Origin: Mesorhizobium sp. B1-1-8
Lineage (GTDB): Bacteria > Pseudomonadota > Alphaproteobacteria > Rhizobiales > Rhizobiaceae
Length of the DNA: 64,000 nt
Reading direction: 5' to 3'
NCBI RefSeq assembly: GCF_006442795.2
Contig: NZ_CP083956.1
Span: 1,837,501 to 1,901,500 of the forward strand
A program made the translations under genes and the position numbers. This document shows, piece by piece, positions 49,397 to 58,875 of this stretch (positions are counted from its first letter, which is position 1; every line of letters starts with the position of its first letter). The notes under the pieces were generated by a model. It saw only the letters and a program-made list of their open reading frames with translations, searched no databases and had not been told where the DNA came from.

Positions 49397-50281
49397 TCAG
49401 CCGCGGAAGAGCGACAGGATCGACTGCGAGCTGCCGTTGGCGATCGACAGCGCCTGGACACCGAGCTGCTGCTGGACCTGGAGGGCCTGCAGGCGGGTCG
49501 ATTCCTTGTTCATGTCGGCGTCGACCAGAGCGCCGACGCCCTTGTCGATCGAGTCCGACAGGTTGGACAGGAAGCTCTTCTGGGTGTCGATGCGCGACTT
49601 GGCGGCGCCGAGCGAGGCAGCGCCGGTGGACAGCTTGCCAAGCGCCGTTTCAACGGAGCCGAGCGCGGTGTCGATGGCGGTGTCGGCGACAGCGGCGCTG
49701 CTCGGGTCGAAGAACGTCGCGGCGAGCAGGCCGCCGACGATGCCGCCCGTGCCGGCGGTGTCGAGAACCTGCGTGTCGGAGGATTTGACGTTGATCGTGT
49801 CGATTGTGACGGTTGCGCCGGTGCGGTTGTACGACGCGACGATGTTCAGATCGGATGCGGACGTGCCACCGTTCTGCAGCAGGTTCGAGCCGGCGAAGTT
49901 GGCGTTGGTGACCGACGACTTGATCTGGGCCTGGATGGCGTTGATTTCCGTCGCGATCTTCTGCTGGTCTTCCTGGCTGGCGCCGCGGGCGGTGACCAGC
50001 TTGGTCTTGATCAGGTCGACCTGGTCCTTGACGGTGTTGATGGCGGTGTAGGCGGTGTCGACCTTGCCGGCGCCGAGGCCGAGCGAGTCCTGGACGGCCG
50101 AGAGCGCCTTGTTGTCGGACTTCATCGACGTGGCGATCGACCAGTAAGCGGCGTTGTCGCTGGCGGTGGCGACGCGATAGCCGGTGGAAATGCGGGCCTG
50201 GGTGATTTCGAGCTGCTTGTTGGTGCTGTTCAGGCTCTGCAGCGCGGTCAGCGCCGAGGCGTTGGTCATGATACTGGACAT
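49397..50281 (-). CDS. Flagellin 2
   Basis: A 294-residue flagellin of the same length as flagellin 1, starting MSSIMTNASALTALQSLNST and ending with SIANGSSQSILSLFRG. Both genes keep the same conserved termini and similar middle region, as expected for a tandem duplication. It is the upstream copy in transcription order and has its own terminator. Confidence 0.95.
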   Translation of the reverse strand: MSSIMTNASALTALQSLNSTNKQLEITQARISTGYRVATASDNAAYWSIATSMKSDNKALSAVQDSLGLGAGKVDTAYTAINTVKDQVDLIKTKLVTARGASQEDQQKIATEINAIQAQIKSSVTNANFAGSNLLQNGGTSASDLNIVASYNRTGATVTIDTINVKSSDTQVLDTAGTGGIVGGLLAATFFDPSSAAVADTAIDTALGSVETALGKLSTGAASLGAAKSRIDTQKSFLSNLSDSIDKGVGALVDADMNKESTRLQALQVQQQLGVQALSIANGSSQSILSLFRG

Positions 50282-50318
50282 GGCTACTCGTACCTTGTTT
50301 TTACGCGTATTTTTTTGA

Positions 50319-50339
50319 CATACCGGCTTTTCCGGTATG
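50319..50339 (-). promoter_or_regulatory. 5' UTR hairpin of flagellin 2
   Basis: CATACCGG and CCGGTATG form a perfect eight-pair hairpin with a five-base loop, 38-58 bases before the start codon. FlbT-type control acts on flagellin mRNA leaders, so this is a candidate target. Confidence 0.45.
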
Positions 50340-50433
50340 ACGGTGCGGCATCATGCCAATGATCGCTGAGACCCGATCACCCGCCATCTGCAGGGACTAT
50401 GCCGGCAAGTCCCTACCAAACAGCTAAATCGGA

Positions 50434-50443
50434 CGGTTAACCG
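50434..50443. promoter_or_regulatory. CGGTTAACCG palindrome upstream of flagellin 2
   Basis: A perfect 10-bp palindrome 152 bases before the flagellin 2 start, sharing GGTTAACC with the site upstream of flagellin 1. Confidence 0.35.
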
Positions 50444-50505
50444 AAATTATATTGCATAAAATTTGAGCGAGATTGATCGCTGACGAACGCCGGGTCGCAG
50501 CGATG

Positions 50506-51237
50506 TCAGGTAAAGGACCGCACCAGGCTGCCCACCAACAGGTTCCAGCCGTCGATCAGCACGAAGAACATGATCTTGAACGGCAGCGACACGACGGTCG
50601 GCGGCAGCATCATCATGCCCATGGCCATGGTGACGGTGGCGACGATGAGGTCGATGACGAGGAACGGCAACACGATCAGAAAGCCGATCTCGAAGCCGCG
50701 CCTGATTTCCGAGATCATGAAGGCGGGCACCAGGATGCGCAGGTCGACGGTCTCTTTCGCAACGACCTGGCCGCGCTCGCGGGCGAGGTCGGCGAAGAGG
50801 TCGAAATCCTTGTCGCGCACATTGTGCAGCATGAAGGTGCGGAACGGGTCCGAAATCTTCTCGAAAGCCTCGGCCTGCGTGATCTGGTTGTCCATCAGCG
50901 GCTTGACACCGGTATTCCAGGCCTGGTCGAAGGTCGGCGCCATGACATAGAAGGTCATGAACAGCGACAGCGAGATCAGGATCAAATTGGCCGGCGTCGA
51001 CTGCAGGCCGATGCCGGCGCGCAGGATCGAGAAGGCGATGACGAAGCGGGTGAAGCTCGTCACCATGATCAATAGTCCCGGCGCCACCGAAAGCACGGTG
51101 AGCAGGCCGAACATCTGGATGATGTAGCCGACCGTGGTGCCGTCGGCTTTGCCAATGCCGCCGAGATCGAGCTGCTGGGCCGCAGCAAACGAGGTGGTGG
51201 CGACGACGAGCGCCGTCGCGATGAGGGATTTTCTCAT
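50506..51237 (-). CDS. fliP: Flagellar export gate protein FliP
   Basis: A 243-residue polytopic protein with an N-terminal signal-like segment (ATALVVATTSFAAAQ). The conserved LLIMVTSFTRFVIAFSILRA (about 55-74) and the C-terminal EIRRGFEIGFLIVLPFLVID follow. Last gene of the DUF1217/flgF operon; overlaps fliL by four bases. FliP forms the gate core with FliR and FliQ. Confidence 0.95.
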   Translation of the reverse strand: MRKSLIATALVVATTSFAAAQQLDLGGIGKADGTTVGYIIQMFGLLTVLSVAPGLLIMVTSFTRFVIAFSILRAGIGLQSTPANLILISLSLFMTFYVMAPTFDQAWNTGVKPLMDNQITQAEAFEKISDPFRTFMLHNVRDKDFDLFADLARERGQVVAKETVDLRILVPAFMISEIRRGFEIGFLIVLPFLVIDLIVATVTMAMGMMMLPPTVVSLPFKIMFFVLIDGWNLLVGSLVRSFT

Positions 51238-51728
51238 TCGAGCAGCATCGTCCTGATCAGAACCTGTTTGACATGGCCGCCGCTGCGCAGCGCCGCGCGC
51301 TCATCGAGATCGGCCTTGAGATGCTGGTAGCCGCTGGCGCCCTCGATCTGGTGCATCTTCAGCGTGCGCACGAACGCCAGCAGGTCCTGATGGATCTGCT
51401 CGGTCATCTCGGGCGGCTGCGGCGCGTCGTAAAGCACCGATGCCTCCAGTCTTATCCAGACCTCTGCCGGCGAAGCCAGATTGGTGGTGATCGGCGCCAG
51501 CTGAACCACCGTCGGTCCGGCGGCCGGTTTGCCGGATTCGGCCGGCTTCTCCGCGGTGCCTGAATTCTCCGGCGCGGCGGGCACCGGCATCGGTGCCCCT
51601 CCCTGCTTGAGATAGCCGCCGGAGACCCAGCCCATGCCGATGGCCGCAGCAGTCAAGACCAGGAGCATGGCGAGCTGGATCACCACGGAAGGTCCCTTCT
51701 TGGGCGGCGCCTGCTCGACATTTGCCAC
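51234..51728 (-). CDS. fliL: Flagellar basal body-associated protein FliL
   Basis: A 164-residue single-pass protein. The N-terminal helix (VIQLAMLLVLTAAAIGMGWV) is followed by a Pro/Ala-rich stretch and a periplasmic domain ending KADLDERAALRSGGHVKQVL. FliL encircles the stator and stabilises it. Confidence 0.88.
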   Translation of the reverse strand: MANVEQAPPKKGPSVVIQLAMLLVLTAAAIGMGWVSGGYLKQGGAPMPVPAAPENSGTAEKPAESGKPAAGPTVVQLAPITTNLASPAEVWIRLEASVLYDAPQPPEMTEQIHQDLLAFVRTLKMHQIEGASGYQHLKADLDERAALRSGGHVKQVLIRTMLLE

Positions 51729-51746
51729 GATAGCGAATCTCCGCGC

Positions 51747-52451
51747 CTAGAAAGGAAGAACCTTGTCGAGGATCTGCTGGCCGTAAGCCGGCTGCTGGAC
51801 CTCGCTCACGCGCCCGCGGCCGCCATAGGAGATGCGCGCCTCGGCGATACGCTCGTAGGGAATGGTGTTTTCCGCACCGATATCGGAGGGGCGCACCATT
51901 CCGGCGATTGTGAGGACGCGAAGCTCGTAGTTGACCCGCACTTCCTGCGAACCGCTGATCATCAGATTGCCGTTGGGCAGCACTCCGGTGACGACGGCTG
52001 CGACGTTGAGCTCGAGATTTTCCGAGCGCTTGATCTCGCCGTCGGCGTTAGTCTCGGTGCTGGAGCTGAGGCCGGCGTCGCCCTTGCCGCTTGTCTTTGC
52101 ATCCTCCCATCCAAGCGTAATGTCATAGCCGAGCTTGCGCGCGGCAGTGCGGCTCCGGTCGTTCTGGTTCTTGAAGTTGGCCTTGTCGTTGAGCTTGATG
52201 TTGACGGTCAGGATGTCGCCTTCGCGCAACGCCCGCGGATCGGTGAACAGCCGGCTCTGGCGGTCGTCCCACAGCGAGAATTTCTTGACCGGTCGCGACG
52301 GCGGCTCCGGGTAGCTGTAAGGCGCAGCACTGCCATTGCCGATGCCGGACCCGACGGGCGACAGTGCCGGCTCCCTGCCGATTTCCTTGAAATTGGTGCC
52401 GCAGCCGGACAGCGCCGCAACCGCGACCAGGGCAAGCATGTTGACCTTCAT
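51747..52451 (-). CDS. flgH: L-ring lipoprotein FlgH
   Basis: A 234-residue outer-membrane lipoprotein. The signal peptide ends in the lipobox LSGC (cysteine near residue 17). Conserved FlgH segments are LWDDRQSRLFTDPRALREGD and ITLGWEDAKT, with a C-terminal IPYERIAEARISYGGRGRVS. It starts with a four-base overlap of motE. Confidence 0.93.
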   Translation of the reverse strand: MKVNMLALVAVAALSGCGTNFKEIGREPALSPVGSGIGNGSAAPYSYPEPPSRPVKKFSLWDDRQSRLFTDPRALREGDILTVNIKLNDKANFKNQNDRSRTAARKLGYDITLGWEDAKTSGKGDAGLSSSTETNADGEIKRSENLELNVAAVVTGVLPNGNLMISGSQEVRVNYELRVLTIAGMVRPSDIGAENTIPYERIAEARISYGGRGRVSEVQQPAYGQQILDKVLPF

Positions 52452-53017
52452 GACGGATCGACCCTTCGCGCCGCGCTGGCCATGATGCCGGTGAGCGCTG
52501 CCGCCGCCTTCTGGTCCATTTCGTTGAGAATGACGCCGGCCTTGCGCGGATCGAGCTTCATCAGGATGGCGGCCGCGAGTTCGACATTGACCATCGCCAG
52601 GCGCTCGGCCGCGGCGTCCGGCTTCATGCCGGCATAGATCTTGACGACGCTGTCCTCGGCTCGCGCCAGGAAGACCTCGCGGCGCTTCAGCCATTGCTCG
52701 TATTCGGCCCGCTTGTCCTCCAGCGCCTTCATGCGCTGGTCGATGCCAGCCTGCAACTGCTTCAACTCCTCGGCCTGCAGGGCATAGCGGCGGTCGCGCG
52801 CGGCATCGGCGATGTTGGAGCAGAAGCGCTGGATTTCGCTTTCGTCCGGCAGCTTGTCGCGCGTGAGCTGGGTTGGCTGGGCCGGCGTCTGTCCGCCCGG
52901 CAGCACCTGGCGCACGTCTTCGGCGCGGGCGGGCGCGCTGCATAGAAGCGCTGCCAGCACCGCGGCGGCGAACACCGTCAGCGGACCATGTGCATTTGAG
53001 GAGGAGAGCTCGATCAT
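52448..53017 (-). CDS. motE: Periplasmic chaperone MotE
   Basis: A 189-residue exported protein: signal peptide (VFAAAVLAALLCSAPARA), a coiled-coil (about 75-110) and a C-terminal domain with IYAGMKPDAAAERLAMVNVE, LDPRKAGVILNEMD (MgtE-N-like). MotE is the specific chaperone that folds MotC in Sinorhizobium. Lies between flgI and flgH as in other rhizobia. Confidence 0.9.
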   Translation of the reverse strand: MIELSSSNAHGPLTVFAAAVLAALLCSAPARAEDVRQVLPGGQTPAQPTQLTRDKLPDESEIQRFCSNIADAARDRRYALQAEELKQLQAGIDQRMKALEDKRAEYEQWLKRREVFLARAEDSVVKIYAGMKPDAAAERLAMVNVELAAAILMKLDPRKAGVILNEMDQKAAAALTGIMASAARRVDPS

Positions 53018-53024
53018 CGGCGGC

Positions 53025-54266
53025 CTATTGGAGAACCAGATCGGCCTGCAGGGCGCCGGCCGACTTGATGCCTTGCAGGATGGCGATGATGCCGTCGGGC
53101 TTCACGCCCAGACGATTGAGGCCGGAGACAAGCGTTTCAAGATCGGGACCGTCGAGCACGGCAACGCGCGCGTCGGGTCGCGAAGCCTGGATGGCGGTGA
53201 AAGGTTCGACAGCGGTCTCGCCTTTCGAGAAAGGCTCGGGCTGGACCACCCTCGGCGCCTCTGTGATACGCACGGTGAGCGTGCCGTGGCTGATCGCCAC
53301 GCGCGAGATCCTGACGTTGTTGCCGATGACGATGGTGCCGGTGCGCTCGTCTATGACGACGCGAGCCGGCGTATCCGACTCCACGACCAGGTTCTCGATC
53401 TCGGCGTAGAAGCGCGCGGCCGAGACGTTCTTCGGCCGCCTGATCTGCACCGTGCGGGCGTCGCGCTCGGCGGCGACGCGCATGCCGAAGCGTTGCGAGG
53501 TGTAGTCGTTGACGGCATCGGCGATGCGGATCGCGGTCGAGAAATCGGGGTTGCGCAATTGCAGCGTCAACACGCCCTGATCGTCGAATTCGGCCGGCAC
53601 CGCGCGCTCGACGATGGCGCCGTTGGGCACGCGGCCGGCGGTCGGCACGCCTTGCGTCAGCTGCTGGGCCTGGCCCTGGGCGGTGAAGCCACCGACGATC
53701 ACGGAGCCCTGCCCGACGGCGTAGATCTCGCCGTCGGCCGCCTTCAGCGGCGTCATCACCAGCGTGCCGCCGGCGAGCGAGGTGGCGTCGCCCATCGAGG
53801 AGACGTCGATGTCGATGCGCGCGCCCGACTGGACGAAGGGCGGCATGTTGGCGGTAACGATGACGGCAGCGACGTTCTTGGCGCGCGCGCTGCCGCCTTC
53901 GGTGGCGATGCCGAGATTCTCCAGCATGGCGCGGATCGACTGCTCGGTGAACGGCGAATTGCGCAGGCTGTCGCCGGTTCCGGCGAGGCCGATGACCAGG
54001 CCGTAGCCGACGAGCTGGTTGTCGCGCGCGCTTTGCAGCTGGGCGATGTCCTTGATGCGGGCGGCGACCTGGCCGGGCGGCAGCGTGCTCGGTCCCGTCG
54101 AGACGCGGAACATGCGCGTCGTGGTGGCGGGATCGTATTCCGGGTCGTCGTAGACGCCGCCATTTTTCAGGGCAAGCTCGCGCTTGGCTTTCGGCGTGAG
54201 CCCATCGGCCAGCGCTGGCTGGAGGCCGATGGCGGCACTTAGCAGAAGAGCAAAGGCGCGCATCAC
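53025..54266 (-). CDS. flgI: P-ring protein FlgI
   Basis: A 413-residue periplasmic ring protein with a signal peptide (AFALLLSAAIGLQPALA) and the family motif RIKDIAQLQSARDNQLVGYG, then GLAGTGDSLRNSPFTEQS. It surrounds the rod at the peptidoglycan. Four-base overlap with flgA, which chaperones it. Confidence 0.95.
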   Translation of the reverse strand: MMRAFALLLSAAIGLQPALADGLTPKAKRELALKNGGVYDDPEYDPATTTRMFRVSTGPSTLPPGQVAARIKDIAQLQSARDNQLVGYGLVIGLAGTGDSLRNSPFTEQSIRAMLENLGIATEGGSARAKNVAAVIVTANMPPFVQSGARIDIDVSSMGDATSLAGGTLVMTPLKAADGEIYAVGQGSVIVGGFTAQGQAQQLTQGVPTAGRVPNGAIVERAVPAEFDDQGVLTLQLRNPDFSTAIRIADAVNDYTSQRFGMRVAAERDARTVQIRRPKNVSAARFYAEIENLVVESDTPARVVIDERTGTIVIGNNVRISRVAISHGTLTVRITEAPRVVQPEPFSKGETAVEPFTAIQASRPDARVAVLDGPDLETLVSGLNRLGVKPDGIIAILQGIKSAGALQADLVLQ

Positions 54267-54787
54267 GATGCGCCGACCTTGATCGTGCCGTCGGCCATCA
54301 CCGTGCCGGAGATGATCTTGCCGCTGTCGATGTTGCGGACCCTGACGAGATCGCCGGCGGCACCCGGCTGCAAGGTGACGCCGGTGGCCGAGATGGTGAG
54401 CGCGCCGGCGGTGAAATAAACCTGCACGGAGGCGCCCTGTTCGACCAGCCAGGCATCGCGGATGGCGGCGGTCGGAATATAGCGGCCGGGCAGCAGCGTG
54501 CGCTTGGCGACCTTGCCCAGGAGTTCTTCGGAACGCGTCGCCATGGCATCCGGCTTGTGCTTGCCCGGGACGAGCGTCACCTGCTTCAGCGCGGCGAGCT
54601 CGATGGTCTCGCCGGGATAGATGATCCGGTTCGGGATCAGAACGGCTTCGCCGACTGCCTGGCCGGCGGCGATCTGGTTGGCCGACTGGCCGGCCGATTC
54701 CTGCGCCAGCGCCGGCATGCCGCCGGCCACCAGCGCAAGGGCCAGCGCGGCGCGGCGGAAGACGGAGCAGGAGACCGGCATCGCCAT
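54263..54787 (-). CDS. flgA: P-ring assembly chaperone FlgA
   Basis: A 174-residue exported protein: signal peptide (FRRAALALALVAGGMPALAQ), then the SAF-like domain with VPGKHKPDAMATRSEELLGK (about 75-94) and a C-terminal VRVRNIDSGKIISGTVMADG. Helps FlgI polymerise. Confidence 0.92.
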   Translation of the reverse strand: MAMPVSCSVFRRAALALALVAGGMPALAQESAGQSANQIAAGQAVGEAVLIPNRIIYPGETIELAALKQVTLVPGKHKPDAMATRSEELLGKVAKRTLLPGRYIPTAAIRDAWLVEQGASVQVYFTAGALTISATGVTLQPGAAGDLVRVRNIDSGKIISGTVMADGTIKVGAS

Positions 54788-54794
54788 TGTTGCG

Positions 54795-55583
54795 TTACCT
54801 GATGTTCTTCGAAACCACCGAGGCCATGTCGTCGGCGGCCTGGATGACCTTGGAGTTCATTTCGTAGGCGCGCTGCGCCGAGATCAGCTCGGTGATTTCC
54901 TTGACCGGATCGACATTGGACGATTCCAGATAGCCTTGCTCGATCGTCGCGAAGCCGGGATCGCCCGGCACGCCGACATTGGCCGGGCCGGAAGCCGCCG
55001 TCTCCTGGAACAGGTTGTCGCCGAGCGGCGCCAGGCCCGCCTCGTTGGCGAAATTGGCGATCTGCAGCTGGCCGAGCAGCTGCAGGTTGGTCTGGCCGTC
55101 GATGCGGGCAAAGACCTGGCCGGTCTTGTTGACGATGACCTCGACCGCGTTGGTCGGCACGGTGATGGCCGGAATGACGTTGGCGCCGTCGACGGTGACC
55201 AGCTGGCCGGTGGCGTTGGTGTTGAAGGCGCCGGCGCGGCTGTAGAGCGTGCCGCCGTCGGCGCCCTCGATCTGGAACCAGCCCCTGCCGGTCAGTGCAA
55301 GGTCGAAGCTGTTGCCGGTGCTGGTCAGCTCGCCCTGCGTGTGGACATTGCGCACCGCGGTCGTCTTGACGCCGAGGCCGATGGAAACGCCCTCCGGCAC
55401 CAGCGAGGTGTTCGAGCGGTTGGGCACGCCTTGCGTGCGATCGACCTGGTAGAGCAGGTCGGAGAATTCGGCCCGTGCCCGCTTGTAGCCGGTGGTGTTG
55501 ATGTTGGCGATGTTGTTGGCGATGACTTCCAGATTGGTCTGCTGGGCATTCATGCCGGTCGCGGCGATGGCAAGTGCTTTCAT
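54795..55583 (-). CDS. flgG: Distal rod protein FlgG
   Basis: A 262-residue rod protein with [20 protein letters not shown], the [20 protein letters not shown] motif and the C-terminal [33 protein letters not shown]. It forms the distal rod between FlgF and the hook. Confidence 0.95.
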   Translation of the reverse strand: MKALAIAATGMNAQQTNLEVIANNIANINTTGYKRARAEFSDLLYQVDRTQGVPNRSNTSLVPEGVSIGLGVKTTAVRNVHTQGELTSTGNSFDLALTGRGWFQIEGADGGTLYSRAGAFNTNATGQLVTVDGANVIPAITVPTNAVEVIVNKTGQVFARIDGQTNLQLLGQLQIANFANEAGLAPLGDNLFQETAASGPANVGVPGDPGFATIEQGYLESSNVDPVKEITELISAQRAYEMNSKVIQAADDMASVVSKNIR

Positions 55584-55587
55584 GACG

Positions 55588-55917
55588 CTAGATACTCATG
55601 CGGCTGATTTCGAGATAAGCGGAGACGACCTTGTCGCGAATGGCGATGGACGTCTGCAGCGCCTGCTGGGCGCTCATCACCGCGTCGACGACCTGACGCG
55701 TGTCGGCGTCGCCGTGCAGCGCCTGGATCGACATCTGTTCAGCGTTCTGAAGCGTGTTGACGGTTTTGGTCGCGGCCTGACTCAGGGCCTCGGCGAAGGA
55801 GCCGCCGACGCTCTCGCTGGCTTCAGGCCCGACACCGCCCTGCAGCAGGCCGGGGGCTGCTGCCTCCGCGCCATCGATTGCCGGTTTGAACTGTAGTGCG
55901 CCGATACCGCCGATCAT
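55588..55917 (-). CDS. fliE: Hook-basal body adaptor FliE
   Basis: A 109-residue protein with the FliE C-terminus [34 protein letters not shown]. It joins the MS ring to the rod. Four-base overlap with flgC. Confidence 0.93.
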   Translation of the reverse strand: MIGGIGALQFKPAIDGAEAAAPGLLQGGVGPEASESVGGSFAEALSQAATKTVNTLQNAEQMSIQALHGDADTRQVVDAVMSAQQALQTSIAIRDKVVSAYLEISRMSI

Positions 55918-56333
55918 TGCTGGTTCCTCATCAGGTCGATGGTCATGGAAATCAGATCGCGAGCCTGCTTGATGACCTGCAGGTTGGCCTCATAGGAGCG
56001 GTTCGCTTCGCTCATGTCCGCCATTTCGACCAGCACGTTGACGTTGGGCATCTTGACGTAACCCTTCGCGTCGGCGGCTTCGTTGCCTGGCTGGAATTCG
56101 ATCGGGAAGTCGGAGGGATCGCGGGCGATCGAGCTCACCTCCACCATCGAGCCGCCGCTCGCGCGGTCGAGCTCGGACTGGAAGGTGATGGTCTTGCGGC
56201 GATAGGGATCGGCGCCAGGCGCAGTACCGGTCGATTGCGCGTTGGCCATGTTTTCCGACACCACGCGCAGGCGCTCCGACTGGGCGCCGAGGCCGGATGC
56301 GGCGACTTTGAGGGCTGCGGTCAGCGCATCCAT
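55914..56333 (-). CDS. flgC: Proximal rod protein FlgC
   Basis: A 139-residue rod protein: [20 protein letters not shown], then [20 protein letters not shown] and a C-terminal [20 protein letters not shown]. Two bases after flgB. Confidence 0.95.
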   Translation of the reverse strand: MDALTAALKVAASGLGAQSERLRVVSENMANAQSTGTAPGADPYRRKTITFQSELDRASGGSMVEVSSIARDPSDFPIEFQPGNEAADAKGYVKMPNVNVLVEMADMSEANRSYEANLQVIKQARDLISMTIDLMRNQQ

Positions 56334-56335
56334 GA

Positions 56336-56716
56336 TCAGCTCTTCACCGCCATCATCATCATCGTATGGAAGGCCTTGACGATCGCCGTGTTGAGCTCGA
56401 AGGAGCGGCGTACCTCGCCGGCCTTCATCAGTTCGTTCTCGACCACGACCGTGTTCTTCGACGGCATGATCGAGCCGGTGGCTTCGTCCGGCTTGACGTT
56501 GAAGCCGGCATTGGTTTTCTCAGCGCCCAGGTGCCCGGCTTCCGTGGCTGCCAGCGTAACCGCGGTGCGGTCGAGCACCTTCTCGAACGGCTCGACGTCG
56601 TTTGCGGTGTAGCCGGGCGTGTTGGCATTGGCGATGTTGGAAGCGATCGCGGACTGGCGCACGGCCAGCCATTGCGACTGCCTGGTGGCAAGATCAAAAA
56701 GATTGACGGGTTCCAT
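56336..56716 (-). CDS. flgB: Proximal rod protein FlgB
   Basis: A 126-residue rod protein from ATG 56716 (GGAGA upstream). [20 protein letters not shown], then [20 protein letters not shown] and a C-terminal [20 protein letters not shown]. The 90 bases up to the preceding gene contain nothing obvious. Confidence 0.94.
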   Translation of the reverse strand: MEPVNLFDLATRQSQWLAVRQSAIASNIANANTPGYTANDVEPFEKVLDRTAVTLAATEAGHLGAEKTNAGFNVKPDEATGSIMPSKNTVVVENELMKAGEVRRSFELNTAIVKAFHTMMMMAVKS

Positions 56717-56806
56717 GGGAATCTCCGGGCGGGTGCGGAGAAGACTAGGCCGCCAGTCTTGCGCGGACCTTGCGCAGGCCGGGCTCGCGGCTATCTGCAA
56801 GCGCCG

Positions 56807-57475
56807 TTACCTGGAGAGTTGGATCACCTTGTCGGTGCTGGTGACGATCACCCATTTGGCGCCGCGCTGCTCGATCGAAGCGACGCGGCTGGAATCGGGC
56901 AGCACCGAGCCGCGCTGGACGATCCACAGGCCGGTATCGTCCTCGATCATGGCGCGGCCGTTGGCGACATGCACCATCTTGAATTCCGAAACGGGCGCGG
57001 GGAAGGGCTGCTCGTCGAGCCCGGGCACCTTGTCCGGATCCTCGGACTCGTCCGGCAAGGTGCCGGTGGCGAGCAGATCGAGATCGGGAACGCTTTGCGC
57101 CGTTGCCGGCACGCCGGCGTTTTCCATCTGCGAGCCGCCGGTGACGCGGCCTGCATTGGTGCCGCTGCCGCCGAACTTGATGGCTTGCACGCCGAACTGC
57201 TCCTGGTTGAAGAAGATGTACCAAGGGAACAACGCGCAGATCAGGCCGAGCGTGATGCCGAGCGCGGCAATGACCAAATCGCTGCGCCGGTCGGCTTTCC
57301 CGTTGGCCAGGCGCGGGAACTCGGCGCGCGGAGGCTGCGGCCATTCCACCTTCGGGAACAGGCCGTTGATCAGCGAGTCGCGGCTTACCTCAGCCTCCTC
57401 GGCCGCTTTGGCCTCGGCGATCATCTCGCGCAACAGGCGCTCGGTGTGCTGAAGTTCAGTCTCCTGGATCGCCAT
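56807..57475 (-). CDS. Membrane-anchored hypothetical protein between fliI and flgB
   Basis: A 222-residue protein with a cytoplasmic helical N-terminus (TERLLREMIAEAKAAEEAEV), one transmembrane helix (about 68-88, VIAALGITLGLICALFPWYI), a low-complexity linker and a small C-terminal beta domain (DDTGLWIVQRGSVLPDSSRV). Its start lies within the fliI 3' end (20-base overlap). The position is conserved in rhizobia; FliO-like size and topology are suggestive, but no FliO motif is seen. Confidence 0.7.
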   Translation of the reverse strand: MAIQETELQHTERLLREMIAEAKAAEEAEVSRDSLINGLFPKVEWPQPPRAEFPRLANGKADRRSDLVIAALGITLGLICALFPWYIFFNQEQFGVQAIKFGGSGTNAGRVTGGSQMENAGVPATAQSVPDLDLLATGTLPDESEDPDKVPGLDEQPFPAPVSEFKMVHVANGRAMIEDDTGLWIVQRGSVLPDSSRVASIEQRGAKWVIVTSTDKVIQLSR

Positions 57476-58871
57476 TCAGCTTCCCCTTGAGATGGCGGGC
57501 GAGATCCGCGAACGGATCGGCCGATGCGCGGTCCTTCGGCGATTGCGTCAGCGCTTCATAGATCAGCGGCACCTGGCGCACGGCGATGTCGAGCTCGACG
57601 TCGGCACCGCCCTGATAGGCGCCAAGCAGGCGGATGTCGCGCGTGTCCTCGAAACGGGCGATCATCGACTTCAGCCTGGTCACCAGCATACGCTGCTCGG
57701 CGCTCCAGGCCTTGTCGGCAAGGCGTGAGATGGACGACAACGGATTGACCGGCGGATAGCGGCCCTGTTCGGCGATCGCGCGGTCGAGCACGACGTGGCC
57801 GTCGAGGATGCCGCGCACCGAATCGGCGACCGGATCGTTATGGTCGTCGCCGTCGACCAGCACGGAAATGATGGCGGTGATGGAGCCCCTACCTTTAACC
57901 CCGGGGCCTTCGGCGCCCGGTCCCGCGCGTTCGAGCAATTTGGGCAGGTCGGTGAAGACCGAGGCCGGATAGCCGCGCGCGACCGGCGGCTCGCCGGTTC
58001 CCGTCGCCACCTCGCGTAACGCATGGGCGAAACGGGTGATCGAATCCAGCACCAACAGCACGCGGTGGCCCTGGTCGCGAAAGTGCTCGGCCACGCACAT
58101 GGCTGTGTCGGCCGCGCGACGGCGCATCATGGCGCTCTCGTCGCTGGTGGCGACCACGGCGACGGTCTTGGCCATGTTTTGCGCGCCGATCGTGTCCTCG
58201 AGAAACTCACGTACCTCGCGGCCGCGTTCGCCGATAAGCGCCACGACGACGGTGTCGAAGGCCTCGGCGCCGGCAAGCATGGCAAGCAGCGTCGATTTGC
58301 CGACGCCGGAACCGGCGAAGATGCCGAGCCGCTGGCCGAAGCAGAGCGGAGTGAAGATGTCGATGACCCGCACGCCGGTCAGGAAGCTGGTGCCGACGCG
58401 CTGGCGCGACATGGCGCCAGGTGTCGCTGCATCGGCGCCGTCGCCGGGCCTGATCAGCGGCGGGCCGCCGTCGATGGCGCGGGTCAGCGCGTCGATGGCG
58501 CGGCCGCGCCAGGAAGCGTGCGGGGTGACGATAAGCGGGCCGCGACGGAAAACGGCATCGCCGATGCCCGCATCGGCACTGCGCTCGAAGGGTGCGACCA
58601 CCACCTCGTCGCGGCCGATCCTGACGATCTCGCCGCGGCGGGTGCCGGTGGTGCCGCGCTGTTCGACGATGTCGCCCAACCTGGCGATACCGGAAAGGCC
58701 ACGCACCGTGTAGTGGGTAGGCGAGATCTCGGCGATGCGGCCGCCGCGACTGAGCAATGTTTGTGGATTGTCGAAGCGCCGCCAGATGCGTTCGAGCGCG
58801 GCCAGCCGGTCGGCCGGGCCGGCATCTGCCGGCCTTTCGGACGCGCGGAGCAGGGACGAGCCGGTCGCCAT
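57456..58871 (-). CDS. fliI: Flagellum-specific export ATPase FliI
   Basis: A 471-residue F1-beta-like ATPase: P-loop GIFAGSGVGKSTLLAML, IGERGREVREFLEDTIG, the Walker-B-associated HRVLLVLDSITRFAHALREV, and a PVARGYPASVFTDLPKLLER segment. It powers unloading of export cargo with FliH and FliJ. Five bases separate it from flgF. Confidence 0.95.
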   Translation of the reverse strand: MATGSSLLRASERPADAGPADRLAALERIWRRFDNPQTLLSRGGRIAEISPTHYTVRGLSGIARLGDIVEQRGTTGTRRGEIVRIGRDEVVVAPFERSADAGIGDAVFRRGPLIVTPHASWRGRAIDALTRAIDGGPPLIRPGDGADAATPGAMSRQRVGTSFLTGVRVIDIFTPLCFGQRLGIFAGSGVGKSTLLAMLAGAEAFDTVVVALIGERGREVREFLEDTIGAQNMAKTVAVVATSDESAMMRRRAADTAMCVAEHFRDQGHRVLLVLDSITRFAHALREVATGTGEPPVARGYPASVFTDLPKLLERAGPGAEGPGVKGRGSITAIISVLVDGDDHNDPVADSVRGILDGHVVLDRAIAEQGRYPPVNPLSSISRLADKAWSAEQRMLVTRLKSMIARFEDTRDIRLLGAYQGGADVELDIAVRQVPLIYEALTQSPKDRASADPFADLARHLKGKLNGDPGD

Positions 58872-58875
58872 GCCG

